Virus record (IMG/VR): IMGVR_UViG_3300045119_000529
Span: 1-22,953 of that record
From: a virus
Reading direction: 5' to 3' (one strand)
Length of the DNA stretch: 22,953 nucleotides
In this document: piece after piece, positions 1 through 7,649 of the stretch
Position numbering within the stretch: position 1 is the first letter of the stretch
Layout of the letters: each line of letters opens with the position of its first letter
Notes under the pieces: generated by a model
The model's database searches: none
The model's input: only the letters and a program-made list of their open reading frames with translations
Told to the model about the DNA's origin: nothing
Made by a program: the position numbers and the translations under genes

Positions 1-785
1 CCCTCGACGAGCACGCGCTTCCGGAGCTGCGTCGCGTCCTGCGTCAGGCGGAATGTCTTGAGCGTCTCGAGCGCATTGGTGAGCGGCTGCGGGTTCGTCT
101 GGTCCGGTTCCGTGAGCCCGCCCGCCCAGGCGTGCACGTCGCGGCCGTCGAGGTAAAACGCGCCGCCGACCGCGGCCAAGAGCTTCCGCATCACAGTGAG
201 CGGCCGCTCATTGATGACGTCGACGGCCGGCAGGTTGGGCATGTTCGGCTGCACGTAGCTCGTCGTGAAATCGACCGGACTCGGCGCCGCCGGATCGTTA
301 CAGAACCAGGCCACGAGGAACTGGATGGACGCCGTCACCGACTGCGCCGGGAAGCGATACGTCACGATCCGTGCGTCGAACCGCCACATGGAATCCTGGC
401 ACTGCACCGAGATCCAGGGCGACTCGTTTTTCGGGCGCCGGTCGAATTGGAGCACGAGCGCGTACCCGTGGAAGAGCGGATCGCTGCCCGGCGTCCAGGC
501 GACGACGATCTCCTGGCCGACCTTCGGTACGGCGCTCGGCGGCGCGGTCGGCACGATCTGAAAACTGCAGGTATCGGGTTCGTCATTCAGCGCCTGGCTG
601 ATCTGCAGCGAGTCTTGGCGGATGTACATCGTCAGATCGGTACGCGAGACGATCTGGCCGGCTCCGTCCCGCACGATGAGATCGACCGACGTCCAGGGGA
701 GCACGTAATTCGCCCGCGTCGCGCCAGACCGCGCCAGGCCCGACCGCGCGAACGTGTACGCCTTGTCCGTCCCGGTGATCGCCAT
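1..785 (-). CDS. Tail hub / baseplate-type protein, N-terminal part (runs off left edge)
   Basis: This frame is open from an ATG at 785 to the window edge, giving about 261 residues of the N-terminus. It follows the tape measure gene with a TGATG stop/start overlap, the usual place for distal-tail and hub proteins. It reads as a beta-rich structural protein: an N-terminal segment with 'VDLIVRDG', a barrel-like stretch with 'VGQEIVVAWTPG' and 'HGYALVLQFD', then 'VINERPLTVMRKLL' and 'GGAFYLDGRDVHAW'. This order resembles phage hub proteins that dock at the tail tip. The family assignment comes from general resemblance and position, not from a search. The gene at the right edge (22096-22953) looks like the missing C-terminal half. 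I am fairly sure it is a tail-tip structural protein and less sure of the exact family. Confidence 0.75.
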   Translation of the reverse strand, partial: MAITGTDKAYTFARSGLARSGATRANYVLPWTSVDLIVRDGAGQIVSRTDLTMYIRQDSLQISQALNDEPDTCSFQIVPTAPPSAVPKVGQEIVVAWTPGSDPLFHGYALVLQFDRRPKNESPWISVQCQDSMWRFDARIVTYRFPAQSVTASIQFLVAWFCNDPAAPSPVDFTTSYVQPNMPNLPAVDVINERPLTVMRKLLAAVGGAFYLDGRDVHAWAGGLTEPDQTNPQPLTNALETLKTFRLTQDATQLRKRVLVE

Positions 786-3604
786 CAGCCCGCCCGCATC
801 GTGTTCTGCATCCCAAACTTCGCCGTCAAGGCGTCATTCACGCGATCCGCCAGGCGCTGCAGGTCGCCGGGCGTATCGAAGAAGGCGCCCTGGGCGTTGA
901 TGACAATCGACGGGGCGAGGGCCGCGGCCGTCGTCGAGGCGACCGGGGCGCTCACCGTCGCGAAGGCGCCCGAGGAATCGCTGCGCGGGACGACCGCTTC
1001 CCAGCCGTGCAGCATGACCGGCGTGCCGGTGCCGAAGTTCCGGAAGCCGTCGGTGCCCTCGGCATACTCCGGGAGCGTCTTCGGCGCCCGGTAGTTGTAT
1101 GCCGGGGGCGTCGTAACGGGCACCTCGATCGGCGGAATGTTCGTGATCGCGGTCCCGAGCGAGCGCGTGATGGCGTCCGTCAGTTTCCCGACTTGCTCGA
1201 TGAGCGCCTTGAAGCCGTCCGACATCGACAGCGAGAAGGAGATCCCCGCGTCCTCGAGGTCCGTGATTGCGTTCCCGTTCTCGTCGAGGAGCGTGCCCGA
1301 TTTCACCATCGCCTCGAGCATCGGCCGCATCGCCTCGGGCACCTCGGTGCCCATCTTCATCGCGTGCTGGACGTACTCGCTGACCGAGGTCGACATGCGT
1401 TCCGTGATCGCGACCGTGTCGATCCCGGCGCTGTTGAGCACTTCCCAGTCCTTGAAGAGCTGCTGCGCCTGCTTGTCGAGCTCCTGGCGCGCCATCGCCG
1501 GCCCGAGCTCCTCGACCGTGAAGCCGTACCGCTGGGCCGCCTCGAGCGCGGCGTCGTACGCCGTCTTCTGGAAGTCGAGGGCGGCCTGGATCTCGGTGAT
1601 CGCGGCCTTCACCTGGTCGGTGTTGCGCGCTTTCGTCAGGTTGTCGAGCGAGAGGCCGGCGGCGGTCGCCGCCTCGATGAGGGGCGCCATGCCGCCGGCC
1701 GCTGCGACAAACGAGTCGCGCAGCTTGTTGTATTCCTTCTGCCCGAAGAGGCCCGCGATCTTGCCGCCGAGCCAACTGATCGCCGGCCCGATGAGCGAGC
1801 CGACGACCGGGATCGCGCCGCTGATCGCGCTCCCCAGGACGCCCGGTAGTTTCGACACGTTCGTCTCGATCGCCTTGCCGATGCCGCTCTGCTTGGGATC
1901 GAGCAGGAAGTTCCCGACCGTCGATCCGGCCGCCTGGAAGAGGTTCCCGCCGCCTTCGATCGCCTTCAGGATCGAGGAACTCAGCGCGCTCGTCAGGCCC
2001 TTCGCCATGTCGTCGAACCGGCCTGGCGCCGGGGTCAACTTGAATCCTTTGAGATCGAGGTTGCCGAGTTTCTTCGTGAACGTGTCCGCGAAGTGGCTCA
2101 CGTCCTCTTCATACTGCGCCGTGGCCTCGTCGGCCTTCAGCGTCGCCGCCCAGATGTCGTACATCGCCTGAGGCGCGTCGGTGCCGGCCGCATCGTACGT
2201 CCCGATCGCGTCTTTCATGACCTTGTTGATCGCGTCCTGCTCGGCGCGCGTCATTTGCTGGACGGGGATCGACGCCTTGAGCGCCTCGAGGTAGAGGTTC
2301 GCCTTGACGACCAGGTCGTTGCCAGCGAAGGCGTCGACCAGATCATCGACCGCCTTCTTATGGTCGGCGAGCGACTTGTTGTACGCGTCCTGCTTCTTCT
2401 TCAGTTCCGCCTGCGCGGCCGCGCGGGCGTCCTGCGCCGCCTTCAGGGCTTCTTCTTTCTTCTTGTTGTCCGCGAGCACCTGGGCGGTCGTCTTCAGGCC
2501 GCTCTCGAGGTGCTGCCCAGCGACGGCGTACGTCTCGGTCGTCGTCACCACGCCCTTCAGCGTCTTGTCTTGATCCCTTAGCTTTTTGTCGAGGTCTTCG
2601 ACCGCGCCCGCGCCGCCGCCGGCCGCGGCGCTCACGTACAGGAAGAAGGTCGTCCACGAGCGCGTCGCCCGCTCGTGCATCGACATGGTGGCCGCCAGGT
2701 ACTCGCCGCTATAGATGACGAGGTTGTTGTAGAACTTGGCCCACTCGTTATTCGCCGCGGCGAGCCGTTTGATCGTCTCGTCGGTCATGAACTTCTGGGC
2801 GTCGGCGGCTTCAAACATCCCATCGCGGTATGCGCCGATGAGCTTCTTGGCGGCCGGCCCGAGCAGGCCCTGGGCGATGTCGAGCTGCAGCGTCTCGTCT
2901 TTCACGTCGGTGATCGCCTTCGCGACTTCCTTGTAGGCGTCCTCGATCTTCATGCCCTTGAGCTTCTCCGCCGAGAGCCCGACATTCGCGAGCAGCGCCT
3001 GATAGTCCTCCGTGTTCGCGCTCAGGTTCTCAGTGAAGAACTGGATCGATTTGCCCAGCGTCTCCGTCTCGACACCGCTCGCGGCGGCCGCGGCCGACCA
3101 CTGTTGCACCGCCTTGGTCGAGATGCCCCACTGGAGCGAGAGGTTGTTGACCGCGTCTGCCGCCGCGAAGACGCCGCCGATGAAATCCTTGATGGCGCCG
3201 AGCGAAAACGCGACGCCCATCGCGGCCGCGACCTTCGTGATCGAGCCCATCCAGTCGGTCGTCTTGTTGTTCGCGTCCTTGGTCGCGTCGGCGATCGCTT
3301 GCAGGTTCTTCGGCACGTCCATGCCGAGCTTCTGCATTTTCGCGACGGCCTCATTCGCCGTGGAGCCGAGCCGCGCCAGTTCTTTGTCGGTGAGCGCCGA
3401 GACGCCGCCGATGTCCTCGACGGCCTTCGCCATGAGCGTGGCTTGCTGGATGATCTGCCGGCCGGAGAATTGATTGCCGAGCGTGGCCAGGCGGCCGCCG
3501 ACCTTGTCGGCGCCATCGCCGAAGTCCTTCAGCTTCGCGTCGGCCTTGTCGACCGCGTCGTAGAAGCTGGAGAAGTTCGCGGTGAAGGTCGCGGAGAGGG
3601 CCAT
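785..3604 (-). CDS. Tail tape measure protein
   Basis: This 939-residue protein is the longest in the window. It sets tail length and is threaded inside the tail tube, ejecting with the DNA. The identification rests on size, its place directly after the frameshifted chaperone pair, and composition: Ala/Lys-rich helical sequence throughout, a clear coiled-coil stretch at about residues 378-425 (many KKK/EEA/KAA heptads), Ala/Gly/Leu-rich hydrophobic segments around residues 120-150 and 540-630 ('IPVVGSLIGPAISWLGGKI'), and a C-terminal 'EGTDGFRNFGTGTPVMLHG' type motif common at the ends of tape measure proteins. The ATG lies one base after the stop of the frameshifted chaperone. The stop overlaps the next ATG by 1 nt. 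No peptidase or transglycosylase domain is evident by eye, so the absence of a lytic activity in it is provisional. Confidence 0.93.
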   Translation of the reverse strand: MALSATFTANFSSFYDAVDKADAKLKDFGDGADKVGGRLATLGNQFSGRQIIQQATLMAKAVEDIGGVSALTDKELARLGSTANEAVAKMQKLGMDVPKNLQAIADATKDANNKTTDWMGSITKVAAAMGVAFSLGAIKDFIGGVFAAADAVNNLSLQWGISTKAVQQWSAAAAASGVETETLGKSIQFFTENLSANTEDYQALLANVGLSAEKLKGMKIEDAYKEVAKAITDVKDETLQLDIAQGLLGPAAKKLIGAYRDGMFEAADAQKFMTDETIKRLAAANNEWAKFYNNLVIYSGEYLAATMSMHERATRSWTTFFLYVSAAAGGGAGAVEDLDKKLRDQDKTLKGVVTTTETYAVAGQHLESGLKTTAQVLADNKKKEEALKAAQDARAAAQAELKKKQDAYNKSLADHKKAVDDLVDAFAGNDLVVKANLYLEALKASIPVQQMTRAEQDAINKVMKDAIGTYDAAGTDAPQAMYDIWAATLKADEATAQYEEDVSHFADTFTKKLGNLDLKGFKLTPAPGRFDDMAKGLTSALSSSILKAIEGGGNLFQAAGSTVGNFLLDPKQSGIGKAIETNVSKLPGVLGSAISGAIPVVGSLIGPAISWLGGKIAGLFGQKEYNKLRDSFVAAAGGMAPLIEAATAAGLSLDNLTKARNTDQVKAAITEIQAALDFQKTAYDAALEAAQRYGFTVEELGPAMARQELDKQAQQLFKDWEVLNSAGIDTVAITERMSTSVSEYVQHAMKMGTEVPEAMRPMLEAMVKSGTLLDENGNAITDLEDAGISFSLSMSDGFKALIEQVGKLTDAITRSLGTAITNIPPIEVPVTTPPAYNYRAPKTLPEYAEGTDGFRNFGTGTPVMLHGWEAVVPRSDSSGAFATVSAPVASTTAAALAPSIVINAQGAFFDTPGDLQRLADRVNDALTAKFGMQNTMRAG

Positions 3605-3605
3605 A

Positions 3606-4129
3606 TTACTTTCGGCTGCGCGCGGCTTCTTCGTTCAAGGCGTCGACGAGCACGCTGTAGACGTCGACGGGCAAGTCGAGCACGTCGTCATACGTCCAGC
3701 CCATCACGCGGCAGATGTGGAGATCGGAGAGGGTCCGCTCGTGCCAGCCGGGAGTTTTTTTTGGTGCTCCCGCTCGGCGGTCATCGCGCCATCGTGCGCC
3801 TGGATCGCCTCGAGGATCTCGCGCAGGCTCTCGGGCGTCTGGTTCCGCAGGGCCGCGGCGACGAACGCGTACGGCTGATCGCGAATCCGGATCGGCTTGT
3901 CGTCGGCATCAGTGATCGACCAGTCGATCAGGTAGCTGACGGCCTGGGCGATGCCGAGCTGCTCGAGGTCGAGCTCGGGCTTCTCGCCCTGGCGGAACGA
4001 GCCCGCCTTGATGACGCGCGCGTGCGCCTCGCGCTCCTCGCCGGCGGTCAAGTGCTTGCGCACGAGCAGCCAGTCGCCCTCGGAAATGTCGAGCCGCATC
4101 TCTTCTTGCCGGCGATAGCGCGATCCCAT
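3606..4129 (-). CDS. Tail assembly chaperone, long form made by -1 ribosomal frameshift (GT-like)
   Basis: Reading from ATG 4129 to the A8 run and then slipping back one base gives 125 + 49 = 174 residues, ending at TAA 3608-3606, one base before the tape measure ATG. The extension after the slip is clean coding sequence ('TPGWHERTLSDLHICRVMGW', then an acidic/aliphatic helix ending 'EEAARSRK'). It explains the otherwise empty stretch between the short form and the tape measure gene. Such G/GT pairs bind the tape measure protein and help polymerise the tail tube. The slippery heptamer A AAA AAA (3761-3755) is in the correct zero-frame phase (CAA AAA AAA CTC). The frameshift is inferred from sequence; the efficiency is unknown. 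Confidence 0.85.
3704..4129 (-). CDS. Tail assembly chaperone, short form (G-like)
   Basis: This is the zero-frame product, 141 residues, starting 'MGSRYRRQEE' and ending in a low-complexity tail ('GTSGPSPISTSAA'), as expected where ribosomes fail to slip. The body is mostly helical with 'EEREAHARVIKAG', 'QAVSYLIDWS' and 'QPYAFVAAALRNQ'. It is similar in layout to tail chaperones placed between the major tail protein and the tape measure gene. The start is supported by GGGAG about 8 bases upstream. A second out-of-frame ATG overlaps four bases further upstream and gives a shadow frame. The gene follows the small ORF 4130-4330 with no gap. Confidence 0.85.
   Translation of the reverse strand: MGSRYRRQEEMRLDISEGDWLLVRKHLTAGEEREAHARVIKAGSFRQGEKPELDLEQLGIAQAVSYLIDWSITDADDKPIRIRDQPYAFVAAALRNQTPESLREILEAIQAHDGAMTAEREHQKKLPAGTSGPSPISTSAA
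3755..3761 (-). promoter_or_regulatory. Programmed -1 frameshift site (A AAA AAA)
   Basis: On the minus strand an unbroken run of eight A (3762-3755) sits in CAC CAA AAA AAA CTC, so tRNAs on AAA AAA can re-pair fully one base back. The zero frame stops at 3704; the -1 frame stays open to 3606, right at the tape measure start. A GC-rich stretch follows the run, but I did not establish a specific stimulatory stem-loop or pseudoknot. Confidence 0.85.
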
Positions 4130-4330
4130 TCATTTACTCCCTACGGAATCTGACGTCTCAACTTCAGGCGTTGTCCCATTGTCCGCGCGACGCGACAGCC
4201 ACAACCAGATCGCGCACCCGTCGCCAGGGCAGATATGCGGAAACTCGTACACCCGCGCCCCGATCCGATGCCCGCGGACGAATCGCGGCCGACCTATGAA
4301 TCGCTCGGTTGTCGTGTGTGTCGATCCCAC
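4130..4330 (-). CDS. Small hypothetical protein between tail genes
   Basis: A 66-residue ORF with a GTG start at 4330. Its TGA abuts the chaperone ATG and its start lies about 10 bases after the preceding gene, so it fills the operon neatly. The sequence has a single 'CPGDGC' pair flanked by 'ARVYEFPHI' and 'IWLWLSRRAD', possibly a small metal-binding loop, but no full zinc-ribbon set of four ligands. I do not recognise a family. A GAGG-like site lies upstream of the GTG. Tight packing argues for a real gene, while the weak start and short length argue for caution. It could alternatively be leader sequence for the chaperone. Confidence 0.5.
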   Translation of the reverse strand: MGSTHTTTERFIGRPRFVRGHRIGARVYEFPHICPGDGCAIWLWLSRRADNGTTPEVETSDSVGSK

Positions 4331-4339
4331 GTCTCGACC

Positions 4340-4621
4340 TCAACAGTCCTGACGTTTGGGGAGCAGCCGCGCGGACAGCTGCCCCTGGTACACGGTGACG
4401 TCGCCGAGCGGGCGCCGGGTCGGAATGCCGTCGGCATTGGCGATCTCGAGCGTCAGCGGCCCCTGGGTGATGCGGAAGCCGTCGACGCTCTGCACCGCGG
4501 CGATGAACCGGTCGCCGTCGACCTTCCAGGCCCCGAGCGTGGCGGCCGGCTGGTACCCCAGCCGGACCACGGCCGCCACGCCCTCAATCACAATCCGATG
4601 CCCGCTGCCGACGACCGCCAC
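4340..4621 (-). CDS. Hypothetical tail-region protein
   Basis: A 93-residue ORF starting with GTG at 4621, a few bases after the major tail protein stop. The sequence alternates small and aliphatic residues in short strands ('HRIVIEGVAAVVRLGYQP', 'FRITQGPLTLEIANADG', 'GDVTVYQGQLSARLL'), suggesting a small beta-sandwich or barrel. Position between the major tail protein and the chaperones fits a tail accessory or tail-terminator-like role, but I cannot assign one. There is no signal peptide or membrane segment. Codon use and packing match the neighbouring structural genes. Confidence 0.65.
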   Translation of the reverse strand: MAVVGSGHRIVIEGVAAVVRLGYQPAATLGAWKVDGDRFIAAVQSVDGFRITQGPLTLEIANADGIPTRRPLGDVTVYQGQLSARLLPKRQDC

Positions 4622-4627
4622 GGCCGG

Positions 4628-5251
4628 TTACGCGACGCCGGCGACCCAGGTCGTCCCGTTCCAGTGCGCCGACGAGCCGTCGCCCAGCCGCACGTACGAG
4701 CCCGCGGGCCAGGCCGTGACCGGATTGGCGGTGATGCCGGTCATGCCGGCCAGGTTCGGCGGGGCCATCGCGCCCGCCGGCGTGAACGATCCCGGCGAAC
4801 TGACGCCGTTCGCGCCCGTGGCCGCGACCATCGACGTGCGGGTCCAGGCGCCGTTGGCGACAAAGGTCGCGTCAATCGTGACCGCGGCCGTGACGCCGCC
4901 CTTGATGTTCGCATCCAGATGCGCCGGGCCTTCCCAGGCCTGCGAGGACGTGGCGCTCGGATAGATCGCCAGGAAGCAGCCGGTGTCGACGTCGGCCGCG
5001 TCGAAGATCACATCGGTGAGCCGGTCCCAGAACGCGGTGAACGAGCCCGAGAGATCCTTCAGGCCCATGACGTACCGCTTGTTGGCGTCGCCGAGGGACG
5101 TGACCTCGACCTTGTCCTTCGCCATGTTCAACGTCCAATCGGAGATGTTGCCGATTGCGACGTAGGCATCGCCCGCGTTCATCTTGAGCGCGACGATCCC
5201 CTCTTTGCCGTGGGTGCCGGGATTGTTGACGGGTGCAGCGGGTGCGGCCAT
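4628..5251 (-). CDS. Major tail (tube) protein
   Basis: A 207-residue protein starting 'MAAPAAPVNNPG', with GGAGA 7 bases before the ATG. It is built as a tube monomer: 'GDAYVAIGNISDWTLNMAKD', 'VEVTSLGDANKRYVMGLKDL' and 'GSFTAFWDRLTD' are typical of siphovirus tail tube proteins ('vTslgd...' and 'l.G.f.g..d' patterns). Residues after about 165 ('AGSYVRLGDGSSAHWNGTTW') look like a small extra surface domain after a Gly/Pro-rich linker, as decoration domains often are. It follows the gp10-like completion protein and precedes the chaperones, the canonical order. Many copies stack to form the DNA conduit of the tail. Confidence 0.88.
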   Translation of the reverse strand: MAAPAAPVNNPGTHGKEGIVALKMNAGDAYVAIGNISDWTLNMAKDKVEVTSLGDANKRYVMGLKDLSGSFTAFWDRLTDVIFDAADVDTGCFLAIYPSATSSQAWEGPAHLDANIKGGVTAAVTIDATFVANGAWTRTSMVAATGANGVSSPGSFTPAGAMAPPNLAGMTGITANPVTAWPAGSYVRLGDGSSAHWNGTTWVAGVA

Positions 5252-5272
5252 GTGCGTGTCTCCTTCAGTCAG

Positions 5273-5695
5273 TTATGCGGTGCCCGTCACGGTGAGGCCG
5301 GCCCGCGCGATCAGATCAACCAGGGCCGCGGTCATGATCCGCCGCCGCGCGATGGCGATCGGGATGAACACGTTCCCGGCGGGCATCCTGCCCGTGGATT
5401 TCCCGTTGGCCCACGCCCGTGAGCCCGTGCCTTTCTCGAAGAGATAGGCGTGCCGCGCCGTGCTCTTCACCCGCGCCGTCGCACTCACGCGATCGCCGCC
5501 GACGTCGACCCCGACATGGCCCGCCAGGTTGCCCGTGCGCGTGTGCGACGCGTACGCCGCCGTGATTTGCCGCGCGGCTTCCTCGGCCTGCGCATGGACG
5601 ATCGCGCCGGCCTCGGCGACCAGGTCCGGCGGGAGCTTTAGGAGCGCCTGCCGCAGCTCGGTGAGCCCGCTAATACGCAGCTGGTTCTCGGCCAC
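5273..5695 (-). CDS. HK97 gp10-like tail completion / head-tail protein
   Basis: A 140-residue protein with GTG start at 5695. The family pattern is clear: an N-terminal helix 'GLTELRQALLKLP', the central 'ASHTRTGNLAGHVGVD', and the strand 'RHAYLFEKGTGSR' followed by 'STGRMPAGNVFIPIA'. These match the HK97-gp10/putative minor tail component family that joins the finished head to the tail. Its start overlaps the end of the head closure gene by 26 bases, and it ends just before the major tail protein's ribosome site. Translational coupling to the upstream gene is likely. Confidence 0.88.
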   Translation of the reverse strand: MAENQLRISGLTELRQALLKLPPDLVAEAGAIVHAQAEEAARQITAAYASHTRTGNLAGHVGVDVGGDRVSATARVKSTARHAYLFEKGTGSRAWANGKSTGRMPAGNVFIPIAIARRRIMTAALVDLIARAGLTVTGTA

Positions 5696-5963
5696 GGGCC
5701 ACGACCTCCACGCACATCAGCATCAGATCGACATGGCGCTCGTCGACGTCGGTGATGCTCTGCACTTGCAATTTGCGCCCCTCGAAGATCACGCGCGTCT
5801 CGAGCGTGATCCCCGGGTGATACCGGCCGCGCACGAAATAGGCCGCCTGGCCGTCGATGACCTGGCCGGCCGTCGACTGAATCGCGCAGTACCAGTCGGG
5901 CGGCTCGAGCGCGACCGCCGGATGCTCGAGCGTCACATGATGCCGATACGCCCCGATCCCCAT
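5670..5963 (-). CDS. Head closure / head-tail adaptor protein
   Basis: A 97-residue protein with the hallmarks of the phage head-tail joining family (SPP1 gp16 / HK97 gp7-like stopper): a short N-terminal 'YRHHVTLEHP', a mid-protein 'YFVRGRYHPGITLETRVIFE', and 'KLQVQSITDVDERHVDLML', which reads as the conserved 'R.l.I.sv.d...r...l.l' strand pair. It starts with an ATG whose A is the last base of the connector gene's TGA (TGATG). It acts after DNA packaging to plug the portal-connector channel and provide the tail docking surface. Confidence 0.87.
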   Translation of the reverse strand: MGIGAYRHHVTLEHPAVALEPPDWYCAIQSTAGQVIDGQAAYFVRGRYHPGITLETRVIFEGRKLQVQSITDVDERHVDLMLMCVEVVARGREPAAY

Positions 5964-6310
5964 CAGGCCATCCCCGGATCGCGATACTGCGCGAGCAGGT
6001 TCCGGAGCTCCTTCCAGATGATCGCCTCGTCGCTCCGCGCGTTCGCGCCCAGATCGTCGCCGCGGTGCTCGTAGTAATGGACCGTCACGAGCAGGATCGC
6101 GTGCTTGACGGCCATCGGCGCGGTCGACGGCGTCCAGGTCGCATCGGCCGCCGGCCCCAAGTACGCGAGCACGGCCTCCTGGGCGGTCGCGAGCTTCTCC
6201 TCGACGTCTGTATCGTGCGCCGCGTCGGTGATGCGCAGTTGGATCGCCTTGACCTCCGCGGTCGTCCAGAGCGGCCCCTCGAGCGCGACGCGCGAATAGT
6301 CCAGCGTCAT
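5963..6310 (-). CDS. Head-tail connector protein (HK97 gp6-like)
   Basis: A 115-residue protein. I place the start at the ATG at 6310 because it makes an ATGA overlap with the portal stop and gives 'MTLDYSRVALEG'. The same frame stays open much further upstream, but only as a shadow of the portal gene. The C-terminal two thirds are helical, with 'AEVKAIQLRITDAAHD', 'AVKHAILLVTVHYYEHRGD' and 'RNLLAQYRDPGMA', the pattern of gp6/gp15-type connectors ('ai..l..h.Ye.R'). Twelve or so copies extend the portal and receive the head closure protein. The gene is coupled to both neighbours by overlaps. Confidence 0.88.
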   Translation of the reverse strand: MTLDYSRVALEGPLWTTAEVKAIQLRITDAAHDTDVEEKLATAQEAVLAYLGPAADATWTPSTAPMAVKHAILLVTVHYYEHRGDDLGANARSDEAIIWKELRNLLAQYRDPGMA

Positions 6311-7644
6311 GCGGGCGTCTCGACTCCCGTCGCCGTCACGTCGACCGGAGCCGCCGGCGCCGCGGCCGGGGGGGCCGCCGCGGGCGCCGGCGCCGCCAGG
6401 TCGCGCATGGCGAGCGCTTCGAGCGAGTAGTACTGCTGCTGCAAGAACGGCGAATCGCCGCCCGGGACCGGGCCGAGCCCGAAGTACTTCAGGCGCGCTT
6501 CGTTCGGCGACAGCGCGCCGGCGCTGATCGCATCGTGGGCGGCCTTGGTCTTGGTCGCGGTGTCCATCCAGATCAGGTCGTCCAGGTCGAACTCCGTGCC
6601 ATAGGGCGCCGGCAGCTCGAGGCCGGCATCGAGCGCCGCCTCGATGTGCGTCAGGTGCGTCTGCAGGCATTGCGAGTGGTACTGCAAGGTCGACGCTTCG
6701 TTGTTCGCGTACGGCGGCTGCTGGCTGGAGTCGACCATCGAGATCGGCACGCCGAAGCAGCCGGCGATGAGCTTCGCGGAGAGGCCCATCTGCTCGATGA
6801 GCTGCGAGTCGGCGGCCGACGCCCCGACGGGCTCGTACTTCATGAAATCGCCGAGAAACGCCGTGCTGCCGGCGCCCATCTTGTTCCAGGTGTCTTTCAG
6901 CCGCTCGAGCGTCTTCTGGTCGAGCGACTGCGGCCGGCTCTCGGGCGGCATCAGGATCCCGCTGGGCCGGCCGCCCCCGGAAAAGAACTGCGTCGAGGCG
7001 GCCTGCATCTCGAGGCCCTGGCGCGCCGCGCCGCCGCAGGCGTAGAGCGGCGACAGACCGACGAGCGGGTGATAGGCGCAGTTCCACCGGTCGTGAATGA
7101 TCTCTTTCGCCGGGACGACGACCGGCCCGCCACTGACCGGGATCCCGGCCAGGTCGCTCGTCTGGAGCTCGTAGTAGACGCTGCCATCGGGCGCGACCAG
7201 CGGCTTCACGCGGCACGGGTCGAGGACGTAGAGCGACGTCACGACGCCGCGGGCGTCCCGATCCTTCAGGACGTACGTGTTGCCCCACAGGAGCTTCGAG
7301 AACATCCAGACTTCGAAGAACTGGGCCGGCGTCTGGTACCGGTTCGGCACGCGCAGGACGGGCGAAAACGCTGGGCTCGTCGTCTCGTGCCAGATCCCGT
7401 TGGCATCGACGGCGACGAGCCGCAGCGGCAGCTTCCCGATATCGGAAGCGATGAGCGAGACGCAGCGAAAGACGACCGGATTGGCGAGGACCGTGTCGAG
7501 CCGGAGCTCGTCGTTGTTCTGCCAGGCGCCGGGGTACGGTTCGCGGACGATCGGCATCCACGCGCCGGTCCCGCCGGCGGGCGACGAGGCGCCCGGGGCG
7601 AAGACCGCGCGCAGCGACGAGCGGATCGACGCGATCACGCCCAC
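6307..7644 (-). CDS. Portal protein (HK97 family)
   Basis: A 445-residue protein, normal length for HK97-type portals, starting with GTG at 7644 just after the capsid gene's TAA. Recognisable stretches are 'NPVVFRCVSLIASDIGKLPL', 'RYQTPAQFFEVWMFSKLLWG' with 'NTYVLKDRD', 'IHDRWNCAYHPLVGLSPLYA', 'LERLKDTWNKMG', and 'GCFGVPISMVDSSQ', all characteristic of the phage_portal family. The C-terminus ends in an Ala/Pro-rich tail of about 35 residues that is likely disordered. The dodecamer sits at one capsid vertex, where TerL docks for packaging and the connector attaches. Gene order here (TerL, protease-capsid, portal) has the portal after the capsid, the reverse of the common HK97 order. Confidence 0.96.
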   Translation of the reverse strand: MGVIASIRSSLRAVFAPGASSPAGGTGAWMPIVREPYPGAWQNNDELRLDTVLANPVVFRCVSLIASDIGKLPLRLVAVDANGIWHETTSPAFSPVLRVPNRYQTPAQFFEVWMFSKLLWGNTYVLKDRDARGVVTSLYVLDPCRVKPLVAPDGSVYYELQTSDLAGIPVSGGPVVVPAKEIIHDRWNCAYHPLVGLSPLYACGGAARQGLEMQAASTQFFSGGGRPSGILMPPESRPQSLDQKTLERLKDTWNKMGAGSTAFLGDFMKYEPVGASAADSQLIEQMGLSAKLIAGCFGVPISMVDSSQQPPYANNEASTLQYHSQCLQTHLTHIEAALDAGLELPAPYGTEFDLDDLIWMDTATKTKAAHDAISAGALSPNEARLKYFGLGPVPGGDSPFLQQQYYSLEALAMRDLAAPAPAAAPPAAAPAAPVDVTATGVETPA

Positions 7645-7649
7645 GGGGC

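Noticed and set aside
2675-4153. Long plus-strand open frame (492 residues) opposite the tape measure and chaperone genes
   Set aside because: It is Arg/Asp/Leu-rich antisense of strongly GC-biased coding DNA, and the minus-strand genes explain the region fully.
5963-7561. A 532-residue minus-strand reading extending the connector gene upstream
   Set aside because: The first about 415 residues are an Arg/Ala-rich shadow of the portal gene; only the last 115 are real connector sequence, starting at 6310.
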